A stretch of 50,712 nt of DNA, from the IMG/VR virus record IMGVR_UViG_3300009034_000055, positions 1 through 50,712 of that record; one strand, written 5' to 3'. The position numbers were made by a program, and so were the translations under genes. The notes beneath the pieces were generated by a model. It did no database searches, was not told where the DNA came from, and saw nothing but the letters and a program-made list of their open reading frames with translations. This stretch comes from a virus. Numbering within the stretch: the stretch's first letter is position 1; every line of letters begins with the position of its first letter. This document shows positions 4,909 through 12,294 of this stretch, piece by piece.

Positions 4909-7479
4909 TCATATCTTAAACTCACATGCTTTTTTAGTACTCCAAGCACCATCAATATCAGTAATATCAATCTCAATATCAAATGGCACAATAATCCAAG
5001 AAAATCGACGTTTTATCTTACTACATGCTATATCATACGTCGTAGACAAAACATATTCTTGCTCAGGCACGTATAAATCGTATACACCAGAATCATGTAT
5101 CTGCCCAACTATTTTCGTTTTCCATCCCTCTATCTTTCGTATTCTATTAATCTGTATAAGTGACCACAGCAAACAATGAAACGCAGTAGCTTGAAAAGGC
5201 GTATTAATTATTTGGTTATGTGTAAGCACTCCACCACGTCGATGTCCAAACATAGTCTGCACATATCCATATCTTCGATAAAAATCAATAGATTTCTCTT
5301 GCCACGCCCTAAAAACGCTAAATTTATCCCAAAACTTGCGTTCAATCTCCTTCACATGATTTTCAAAATCACAGTACTCTGTACTACGCCCCCCTATAAT
5401 CCCCTTATTCCTTAAATGCTTCCTAACTGTTATATTATCTGCTGTCTTTATCTCAAAGCAGCTATTAAAAATATCAACTGCACACGTTTTATAATAGCTA
5501 CCATAAAATTCAGGGAATACAAAACGACTCTTAATTTCCGAACGCAATATAGAAGTACACTGATTATTATCTAAAGAAAATAAATCCATTGCTTGATCTC
5601 TATGCATATCAGAATCAAGCGTATTTAAATAATCAATTAATACGGGATCTCGTGTATAACATGCAGCAACTCGTACTTCAATACCAGAATAATCCCACTC
5701 TACTAATTTATTTCCCGTGGACGGTATTATACCCCCTCGAATCACTTTTTTAGCTGTTTCGTCTCTTACAGGAACATTCTGAAAATTTGGAAATGACGAA
5801 CTCGACCGATATGTACGTGTGGTGTGTAAATCAAAAAATGGGTGTAATTTATTCTTAAAAGAACATCTTTTATATTGCGCTAAATATGTATCTTTTATTT
5901 TAATTAATGCTTTTAATAACAACAACTTCTTACAATAAGGTAACGATAACTCAAACAATACCTCTTTATCCGTTGATAACGCACCCGTACCCGTCCTCTT
6001 TTTCGTAGTATAGCCCAGCACATCAAACAATAAAACAGACAAATCCTTATGCGATCTGATATTAACATCCCTACCAAATCGAGCACGAAACTTCTTATTT
6101 TCTTCCGACGCTTTTAAAGACAATAAAAGTTTCGTTATCCGCTTCGCTATCTGTACACCCTCTTGCTCATAGTGCTCCATATCAATTTGTATTCCATCTT
6201 TTTGTATATCTGAAAACACAAACAACCCCAAATGAAAAAATCGATACGCCCTATAAAGATCTGCACAGCTCGTTACTTCTTTTATTTGTTCCTTATACAA
6301 TTTATACGTAAACAATGCATCAGCCGCATTATATGTACATAGATCAACTAATGGTGCCTCCCCCAATCGATTAGGACCACCAATATATGCACTTTTCATA
6401 TAAATAGAAATTTTGTCATTATACGGCTCAATGCCCCAACGAACATATGTTTGATATTTTAAACCTATAGATTTATTCTGCGTTTCTAATATATGAGACG
6501 CTATCATAGTATCCCATTCCCAACCTTGTACATTAACATCAAACACTTTAAACGACCATATATCCTCAAATTTTAAATTCTGTGCTATTTTTTTACAATT
6601 GGGATTCTGTAAAATCGTTTGCCACAAATATGTTATAGTATCAAACTGTTCAGAATCCCAATGTTTATATTGGTAAGGAAAGGAGTACCCCTTATCCGCA
6701 CTAATAGCAATGCCAATTGACCATATCATTGCATCAGTATGATATGGCGAAATAGCTGTAGTTTCATAATCAAATGCTATTTGTAAACATTCTTCATCTA
6801 TCTTTTTTAGTATATCAAAAACATCAGTATACTCAGTTAGTACATGTACATTTTCAAATACATTATCAGTAGGTAACGCACCACGATTCAAACACGTCAT
6901 AGCCCATTCTAAATCACTATCAAATATAGACTCTACATTTACATCACCTCTTTTATTTCTATGGAAAATAAAAGACGGATGGTACATAGGCATCACCCAA
7001 GCACCAGTCATTCTATCCGGTATGCAACGCCGCCGCCATCGATCAACAGTAAACTTTTTAAATCGCCCCATATAAAATGATTCAATCGCCCTATCTCCTA
7101 CTAACCAAATAAACTTTGGTTTTAGCTTTTTTATCTCATCATCTACCATAGATTTACAACATTTTAATTCCTTTTTTGTCGGTTGCCTATTATTTGGTGT
7201 ATCGCAACCTACAACAAATAATCTATAAAAATCTTTAGACAAATCTAATCCATAACGCCTAAGTTTTTCTTCAAATAGCCGCTCTATGCCTTTATTCATA
7301 CATTCTAATATGATTAAAATATCACGCTTACCCTCACCAAGAATATGTAACTGTCTTCTATTACCCTGTTTATATAATTCACAAACATCACATGATATAC
7401 TATACATACCTGCCTTCTCCCCCAAAAATAATGTTTGCTGCTTCTGCATTTGTATAGTAAAAAACCCTTTACGTTGCAT
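4909..7479 (-). CDS. Family A DNA polymerase fused to UDG-like and 3'-5' exonuclease domains
   Basis: An 856-residue fusion that would be the phage replicative polymerase. Residues 25-185 resemble a family-4/5 uracil-DNA glycosylase: Cys ligands at C30, C33, C92 and C107 for an Fe-S cluster, the NNRQPTKKELKCC step, and the HPS motif at 167-169. The usual catalytic GEAPG loop is replaced by LECMNKG, so glycosylase activity is doubtful. Residues 230-395 are a DnaQ-type exonuclease (D237/E239 in FDYETT, N301 and D306, Y383/D387). Residues 410-856 are PolA: motif A WDYSG (D596), O-helix-like RSEIK...FVFPEFYG (646-660), motif C QIHDS (H795, D796). Exonuclease and polymerase residues look intact. 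Start supported by AGAGGTG five to six bases upstream. Confidence 0.9.
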   Translation of the reverse strand: MQRKGFFTIQMQKQQTLFLGEKAGMYSISCDVCELYKQGNRRQLHILGEGKRDILIILECMNKGIERLFEEKLRRYGLDLSKDFYRLFVVGCDTPNNRQPTKKELKCCKSMVDDEIKKLKPKFIWLVGDRAIESFYMGRFKKFTVDRWRRRCIPDRMTGAWVMPMYHPSFIFHRNKRGDVNVESIFDSDLEWAMTCLNRGALPTDNVFENVHVLTEYTDVFDILKKIDEECLQIAFDYETTAISPYHTDAMIWSIGIAISADKGYSFPYQYKHWDSEQFDTITYLWQTILQNPNCKKIAQNLKFEDIWSFKVFDVNVQGWEWDTMIASHILETQNKSIGLKYQTYVRWGIEPYNDKISIYMKSAYIGGPNRLGEAPLVDLCTYNAADALFTYKLYKEQIKEVTSCADLYRAYRFFHLGLFVFSDIQKDGIQIDMEHYEQEGVQIAKRITKLLLSLKASEENKKFRARFGRDVNIRSHKDLSVLLFDVLGYTTKKRTGTGALSTDKEVLFELSLPYCKKLLLLKALIKIKDTYLAQYKRCSFKNKLHPFFDLHTTRTYRSSSSFPNFQNVPVRDETAKKVIRGGIIPSTGNKLVEWDYSGIEVRVAACYTRDPVLIDYLNTLDSDMHRDQAMDLFSLDNNQCTSILRSEIKSRFVFPEFYGSYYKTCAVDIFNSCFEIKTADNITVRKHLRNKGIIGGRSTEYCDFENHVKEIERKFWDKFSVFRAWQEKSIDFYRRYGYVQTMFGHRRGGVLTHNQIINTPFQATAFHCLLWSLIQINRIRKIEGWKTKIVGQIHDSGVYDLYVPEQEYVLSTTYDIACSKIKRRFSWIIVPFDIEIDITDIDGAWSTKKACEFKI

Positions 7480-7536
7480 TGCGCACCTCTATACGCTATA
7501 TAGTTATACATAAGTACTACTTTACTATATCTGTCT

Positions 7537-9060
7537 CTACCTATACCCAATAATAAAATATGAATCTAAACACACCTGCCCTAAACTCAGTTGTTGTAAA
7601 ACCATAACCTGATCATCCTCATTATATTCATCCTCTCTTTCTGCAATAATACCAATCCGCATAACATGTTGTCTCTTCTCTTCTTTTGTCTGGTTTAACG
7701 ACAACATTAAATCTACATGTGCTAATTTACGAATATCTTCAGCGGTATCTATCTGCGACACTGATTTCTTTTTAATTGAATCCCGTGTAGATTGACTAGC
7801 CGTAACAACTAAGCAATGTTTAGTTGCTGCCATATTTTTCAACATCTTCCATGTTTCATCTATCTGTGACCGTCTATCTATGCTTTTAGCTTCCGGTGCC
7901 AAAATATCTGCATAATCTATAACAATTACATCTGGTATAAAATCTTCAGTATATTCTAAACTGGCTATACCACGACATAAATCAGATAAATTTGCAGAAT
8001 GTGCTGGATATGTCTTTATCCGTAAGTAACTATCTAGACGCATACGCTGCAAGGCTAACAATTGCCTAGTTAACGTTACAGGACTCAATCGTTTTCGTTC
8101 TTCCTTCGTATACCACACAGATGGAACAAATCCAGCTACACCATGTACTCTACAATAATCACATATAATGTGCTCTTTGTTCTCTTTATATTGGGGTAGA
8201 TAACCATCACTACCCATTAATTTCCTAATACCCATACGTTCTACTTTTTCACATGTACCATCTTGATTTTTCAAACAGTCAAAACAGGGTAACAACACAT
8301 TTGTGTTCTTTTCGTTTAGTGCAACTAGCCGCTTATAAAACCGCATAGCTACAGCCTTATCAGACATTTCTAGACTGACAAACACCGTATTAAGCTTATG
8401 CAATGCGGCTTGTGTAGCCATTTCCAGTAACCACCAACTCTTTCCTCTTTTCATAGGCCCAAGAAAACCAACTAGCCAATCCCGATGAAATCCCCTATTT
8501 AACTTCGTAAAATCACCAGGTAAACTAAATAACGGTTCACTTCTATCCTCAAACGTCCTTTCCATGTACTCAAGATCACCTAATGGATTAGTCCAAGTAG
8601 TCGTCTCTTTAGCTACTTGTTTATACTTTTGTATTTGTTCCTCAGCTAAGTCCAATTTATCAGAAGCTAATAATTTTTTGATATTCTCAGATATTATCGA
8701 TAATCCCCGCATTCTAAAATACACAACCGTCTGATCTATTAAATAACTAATATTGAATTGTTCAGATTCTTCATACTCCTTTGACAAATTAGCAAGAAAC
8801 CCTAATATTAATTCACCCTCAGCTTCCGACAAATAGTCCTTATTTGTATCAAATAAATTTTGTATATGCTTACCTGGCGCAACTCGGTACTCAAAATAAT
8901 AAACAAGCACCCACTTCACTGTAATCTTCACATAATCAACCAAAAAATAATTTAGGTCAATTATAGAACACATCTCTTTACAAAAAGCATCAGAAACAAT
9001 CAAACCAGTAAGAATCCTTTTCTCTATACTATTGTTGATGTTCCTTCTCTGTATTTTCAT
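7537..9060 (-). CDS. DnaB-like replicative helicase with zinc-binding insertion
   Basis: A 507-residue RecA-fold hexameric helicase that would unwind the fork for the polymerase. A DnaB-type helical N-terminal domain (about 1-150) is followed by a PLGDLEYMERTFEDRSEPLFSLP linker, Walker A GPMKRGKS (201-208), a VFVSLEMSD step, Walker B VIVIDYAD (about 378-385) and VVTASQSTRDS (the conserved Gln motif). Unusual: an insertion between the ATPase strands has five cysteines (C259, C262, C270, C300, C303), a likely zinc ribbon absent from ordinary DnaB. The start codon directly abuts the stop of the upstream gene, so the two are co-translated. No separate loader gene was recognised; the upstream protein may do that job. 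Confidence 0.85.
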   Translation of the reverse strand: MKIQRRNINNSIEKRILTGLIVSDAFCKEMCSIIDLNYFLVDYVKITVKWVLVYYFEYRVAPGKHIQNLFDTNKDYLSEAEGELILGFLANLSKEYEESEQFNISYLIDQTVVYFRMRGLSIISENIKKLLASDKLDLAEEQIQKYKQVAKETTTWTNPLGDLEYMERTFEDRSEPLFSLPGDFTKLNRGFHRDWLVGFLGPMKRGKSWWLLEMATQAALHKLNTVFVSLEMSDKAVAMRFYKRLVALNEKNTNVLLPCFDCLKNQDGTCEKVERMGIRKLMGSDGYLPQYKENKEHIICDYCRVHGVAGFVPSVWYTKEERKRLSPVTLTRQLLALQRMRLDSYLRIKTYPAHSANLSDLCRGIASLEYTEDFIPDVIVIDYADILAPEAKSIDRRSQIDETWKMLKNMAATKHCLVVTASQSTRDSIKKKSVSQIDTAEDIRKLAHVDLMLSLNQTKEEKRQHVMRIGIIAEREDEYNEDDQVMVLQQLSLGQVCLDSYFIIGYR

Positions 9061-10119
9061 TTAATTAAGCTCCCCCATTTCTTTCAAATAATTCGGTAAA
9101 ATTTGATTAAACGTGTATTCTGAACACAAGTTACCTATATGTACCGTACCTTTAAAATACTCTGTTACCGCATTAATAAGACTATCAACTAGTTCATATG
9201 CTGGCTGCATCTCTGACAATCTATGCCTTTTATGAAATTGATATAGCATATTACTAGCTTTAATAATCTTATTTCTGTCCACCGCTCGTAACTCTCCTTC
9301 TTTGCTACTATATATAGACAATAGTCTATCAGCAGCTATTTTAGCGATCTCATTTGTAGGTTCTAAAATAGCTCTATTCTCACTACGTTTTTTTGGTTCG
9401 TTTTTTAAAAGATGTAAGCATCTGCTTTTGTAACCGTGATTATTGCCTACATAAGAATTCCAAAAGAATACTGCTACATTCATATTACGTAATGTCTCTT
9501 TAGTCTTAATCATTGGTAGATACTCATTATCCAAAGCCTCAAGTGCGTGCTTATCTATCGCAATTTTTATTTGCTCTTGTGTTAATATAGGTATCTCCTT
9601 ATATCCAACAGTCAACACCTTACTGATAATATCAATGGCTCGTTTGGCTACTGTTGATTTATGTTGTGCTTGTGGCTGTGGTAAACGTGTACCATCTATT
9701 CTTATGTCCTTCCAATACTGCATAATTTCTAATGCTTCAACTTTAACTTTTCGATGTTGTACATTACTTGGGTTTTCTAATAATTTCAACAACTTATGGT
9801 GACTTATTCTATAACTACGAACTGATTTTTCTTCTTTTGTTATTAACACACCAATTTTGCAAAGCATTTTAATGGCCATAACTTGTTTATGATAAGCTAA
9901 TCCTGTGTTTTCTGTTCGTTGCTTTATATCGCTACAGAAATAGTTATTCTGTAATTTACCTAAAATACGAAAATGTTGCTCCTCCATTACAAAATTTGTA
10001 AGAATAATTGCTGCTTCTACTCCAAATATTTTAATTGCATTTATGTTAAGTGGTAAATAAGGCTTATCAAACAGAATACCATAAGCCAATCTTTCGTTTT
10101 TGTAAACACCATAATCCAT
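9061..10119 (-). CDS. Replisome-organiser-like winged-helix protein
   Basis: A 352-residue protein, first gene of the replication operon. The N-terminal ~120 residues (ILFDKPYLPLNINAIKIFGVEAAIILTNFVMEEQ...NTGLAYHKQVMAIKMLCKIGVLITKEEKSVRSYRI) have the helix-turn-helix and wing layout of phage replication initiators (DnaD/O-protein type). The middle is low in recognisable motifs and the C-terminal ~90 residues are helical. Its place directly upstream of DnaB and beside an origin-like region suggests it binds the origin and loads the helicase; this is inference. GGAGG lies 13 bases before the ATG, a long spacing, so the true start could differ slightly. Confidence 0.55.
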   Translation of the reverse strand: MDYGVYKNERLAYGILFDKPYLPLNINAIKIFGVEAAIILTNFVMEEQHFRILGKLQNNYFCSDIKQRTENTGLAYHKQVMAIKMLCKIGVLITKEEKSVRSYRISHHKLLKLLENPSNVQHRKVKVEALEIMQYWKDIRIDGTRLPQPQAQHKSTVAKRAIDIISKVLTVGYKEIPILTQEQIKIAIDKHALEALDNEYLPMIKTKETLRNMNVAVFFWNSYVGNNHGYKSRCLHLLKNEPKKRSENRAILEPTNEIAKIAADRLLSIYSSKEGELRAVDRNKIIKASNMLYQFHKRHRLSEMQPAYELVDSLINAVTEYFKGTVHIGNLCSEYTFNQILPNYLKEMGELN

Positions 10120-10192
10120 AAAATTGGTTACGCCTCCATATTCATATATCTTTAATATATCTGATCCTCATTTTTTTAACAAAAAATTTTTT

Positions 10193-10220
10193 ATTATATC
10201 TTATATTTTCCTTACGTCAA
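10193..10220 (-). promoter_or_regulatory. Sigma70-type promoter of the replication operon
   Basis: On the minus strand TTGACG, 16 bases, then TATAAT. The first hexamer is one base off consensus and the second is perfect. It would start transcription near 10186, giving a leader of about 65 bases before the replisome-organiser gene. Confidence 0.75.
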
Positions 10221-10262
10221 TATTATGACGCAAATATGCTGTATAAACTATACATAGCATAT
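10215..10262. promoter_or_regulatory. Two palindromes over and upstream of the -35 box (candidate operators)
   Basis: Palindrome 1, CGTCA-6-TGACG at 10215-10230, covers the -35 hexamer. Palindrome 2 at 10234-10262 pairs ATATGC with GCATAT and, inside, TGTATA with TATACA. A dimeric repressor or activator binding either would control the operon. No repressor gene was recognised in the window. Confidence 0.5.
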
Positions 10263-10514
10263 TAGTAATCAAATAAATTTTTTCTATTTAAAATGAACTT
10301 AAAATAGTGGAGAAGAGTAGAGTAGAATTGCATAAAACTGTATACGTAACTGTGATTGGTTATCTACAGATAAAAAGTAATATTTTATTTTTCTGGAATA
10401 GGTTATTTTAGTTTTACTTATGCAAATTTAGTTCTTTCAATTAAATTCTACATATAAGTAATAAATCCTATAATCATTATTTTAATAATAAATTTCTTAT
10501 AAAAAGAAGATAAA

Positions 10515-10566
10515 ATTTTCCGAAGGAAAATATATTCCCATTTTCGCTATTCGCGAAAATGGGAAT
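10515..10566. other. Two adjacent perfect hairpins
   Basis: Hairpin 1 (10515-10531) has arms ATTTTCC/GGAAAAT with a three-base loop. Hairpin 2 (10534-10566) has perfect 14-bp arms beginning ATTCCC and ending in CGC, with a five-base TATTC loop. Neither is followed by a run of T on either strand, so they are more likely DNA or RNA structural signals than simple terminators. Confidence 0.75.
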
Positions 10567-10720
10567 TAACTATAGTTATACATATTGCAAAATATTTTTA
10601 TTGGTTTTAAAAGGAGGGATTTCTAGATACGATTATTAAAGATTATTTTATTTTTTAAAACTATTTATTAAAATTAATATAAAAAATTAAAATTAAATTA
10701 ATCTAGAAAACTATTTATTT

Positions 10721-10787
10721 ACTACGCTCACTTCGTTCACTACGTAAATTATAGTTTTACTACGTTCACTTCGTTCACTAGTAAAAC
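10721..10787. repeat. Direct repeat pair with inverted flanks
   Basis: The 22-base sequence around ACTACG[C/T]TCACTTCGTTCAC occurs at 10721-10742 and again at 10759-10780 with one difference. The second copy is framed by GTTTTACTA (10754-10762) and TAGTAAAAC (10779-10787). Similar TTCACTTCGTTCAC motifs are common in mobile DNA; here they may be protein-binding sites within the origin-like region. Confidence 0.7.
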
Positions 10788-10807
10788 TAGTTCATTCTTT
10801 TTTAATA

Positions 10808-10966
10808 TTAAGAAAAGAAAAAAAATACAAAAGAAAGAAGATTAATAAAGAAAGAGAATTACAAAAGAAAGAAAATTAAAAATAAAAGAAAGAAAAGATA
10901 TAAGAGAAAGAAAAATTATAGAAGAAAGCAAAGTATAAAAGGAAAAAATGAAAAAGTCAAATTCAG
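10808..10966 (+). other. Polypurine (A/G) tract of about 160 bases
   Basis: The plus strand is almost entirely A and G, built from loosely repeated AAAGAAAGAA units with isolated pyrimidines. Such strand-asymmetric, easily melted DNA is seen at unwinding elements and triplex-prone sites. No reading frame of any length is present. Confidence 0.7.
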
Positions 10967-11054
10967 AAACAAAAAAATAAATAAAGTTGAGCTTGGTTTT
11001 TATGTAAAAAAATAATTAATGATTATCAACATGCCTTAATTTACATTGTCAGCA

Positions 11055-11153
11055 TACCTGAGAGCTACGTCAAGGAACGATTAGAAAAATATCTATGGTC
11101 TACTACTGTTTTTATAGATCTTCGTCTCATGTAGCTCTCAGGTACGTGAGACG
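11055..11153. ncRNA. Structured element, copy 1 (candidate small RNA or origin element)
   Basis: Outer arms 11055-11070 (TACCTGAGAGCTACGT) and 11129-11144 pair at 15 of 16 positions. An inner hairpin pairs ATCTAT (11091-11096) with ATAGAT (11114-11119). A competing stem, CGTCTCA (11123-11129) with TGAGACG (11147-11153), would break the outer stem, so two alternative folds exist. It shares outer-arm, GATTAGAA and GTCTCA segments with the element at 11274. Strand of action unknown. Confidence 0.5.
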
Positions 11154-11273
11154 GTTATTAAATATTTAATACAAAACCAAGAAAAAAGAGAAAGCTGAAG
11201 AAAAGTGTATTTTGGTATTTAAGGTAGAAACGAACTGCTGACGATTAGCATATTGCAATTGGATATTCTACAC

Positions 11274-11347
11274 ACCTGAGAGCCATTGTAGCCTATGATT
11301 AGAAGATACCCTATAACTTAGTATAGTTTTTTTATGGAATGGTCTCA
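11274..11347. ncRNA. Structured element, copy 2
   Basis: The left arm begins ACCTGAGAGC as in copy 1, but the following bases differ (CCATT instead of TACGT) and the right arm differs to match (AATGGTCTCA), giving a 10-bp stem with one bulged G. An inner hairpin CTATA/TATAG occupies the same place as the inner hairpin of copy 1 with different bases. GATTAGAA precedes it in both. Compensating change between copies supports a functional fold. Confidence 0.5.
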
Positions 11348-11376
11348 CGTGACTCTTAAGCGGGTTTAGATAGAAG

Positions 11377-12225
11377 TCAGACATTTTGTCCAAAAATATC
11401 GATTTTAAGATTTCGTACATCATCATCTAACATATCGGCAGGGTCGCCATAAGGTAAAATGAGTAATTCAGTTTTCTCTATTCCCGGTAAGGTGTCAAAA
11501 CACTGACACAACTTTTCTGCTTGTTCTACAGCTTGAGGCTCACTGTCATACATCACAAAAACATTACGTATATGTTTTTTGCTAAGTTGGTAAACTTGTT
11601 CCTTTGTGTACTCAAGACCGAAAGTTGCAACCGTACCAGCCCCCATACGCCATACGTCAGTAATACCTTCTACAATTACAACGGTATCGCCCACGGTATC
11701 AATATTATATAAACAGTGCTTTATTGGTATTACTGCGTTATTGTTAGAACAATGTCTGTATTGTCTAGTAAACACATTAACAGAACTAAAATTAACTATC
11801 TGATCGTTTAGTATTACTGGAATAATAATACTAAATTTGTGAGAGGAAGTGTTGTTACAGAATTTAAGTTTGTACTTACGTTTTATTTCTTCCAGATTAA
11901 ATCGGCGTTTAATTAGGTAGTCGTAGTGGTATTGTTCCCATTTATCCATCATATATTTTGGAAATTCACACACTTCTTTTTTTGATATTACATTATTAAT
12001 AAGTATGTTAGAATGAGTGTTTTCTATTTTACCAATTAATTTTTCTATTGGTCCCTTTTCTCCACAAATCCAACAATTGAACCACTTTGATTCTAAATTA
12101 ATGCCCAAATGGTTTGAGTGATCAATGCAAAAGGGACATTGAATGTTCACCCATCCAAAAGTAACATTCTTACCTTGCTCATAGTATATAATATTCTTTG
12201 CTTTTAAGTATGTAATTATATCCAT
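11377..12225 (-). CDS. DnaG-type primase
   Basis: A 282-residue primase that would make RNA primers for lagging-strand synthesis with the DnaB-like helicase. The N-terminal zinc finger is CPFC (C30, C33), His at 36 or 39, then CWIC (C51, C54), with the typical GWVNIQCPFC...H-LGIN---KWFNCWICG layout. A TOPRIM core follows, with VVIVEGITDVWRMG (catalytic Glu) and VFVMYDSEPQAVEQAEKL (acidic pair). It is shorter than bacterial DnaG and lacks an obvious C-terminal helicase-binding domain, as in many phages. The ATG at 12225 is chosen (AGGTGG five bases upstream) over in-frame GTGs just before it. Confidence 0.85.
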   Translation of the reverse strand: MDIITYLKAKNIIYYEQGKNVTFGWVNIQCPFCIDHSNHLGINLESKWFNCWICGEKGPIEKLIGKIENTHSNILINNVISKKEVCEFPKYMMDKWEQYHYDYLIKRRFNLEEIKRKYKLKFCNNTSSHKFSIIIPVILNDQIVNFSSVNVFTRQYRHCSNNNAVIPIKHCLYNIDTVGDTVVIVEGITDVWRMGAGTVATFGLEYTKEQVYQLSKKHIRNVFVMYDSEPQAVEQAEKLCQCFDTLPGIEKTELLILPYGDPADMLDDDVRNLKIDIFGQNV

Positions 12226-12294
12226 AAACACCACCTGATCACTATCTATATTATTTACTTAATATTAAATAATACTTCACAATTACTTATTTTA

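Larger units (their letters stand above)
10263..11376. other. Long non-coding, AT-rich, origin-like region
   Basis: Over 1.1 kb without a supportable gene on either strand, in a genome whose genes otherwise abut or overlap. It contains two hairpins (10515-10566), a pair of direct repeats with a flanking inverted repeat (10721-10787), a polypurine tract (10808-10966), and two related structured elements (11055-11153 and 11274-11347), each listed separately. The position, between primase and the initiator-like gene, the repeats and the extreme AT content suggest a replication origin. This is inference; no known origin sequence is recognised. Confidence 0.5.

Noticed and set aside
11055-11153. 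tRNA or known riboswitch at the structured elements
   Set aside because: No cloverleaf with acceptor/T-loop features and no match to riboswitch cores I know (TPP, SAM, glycine, THF).
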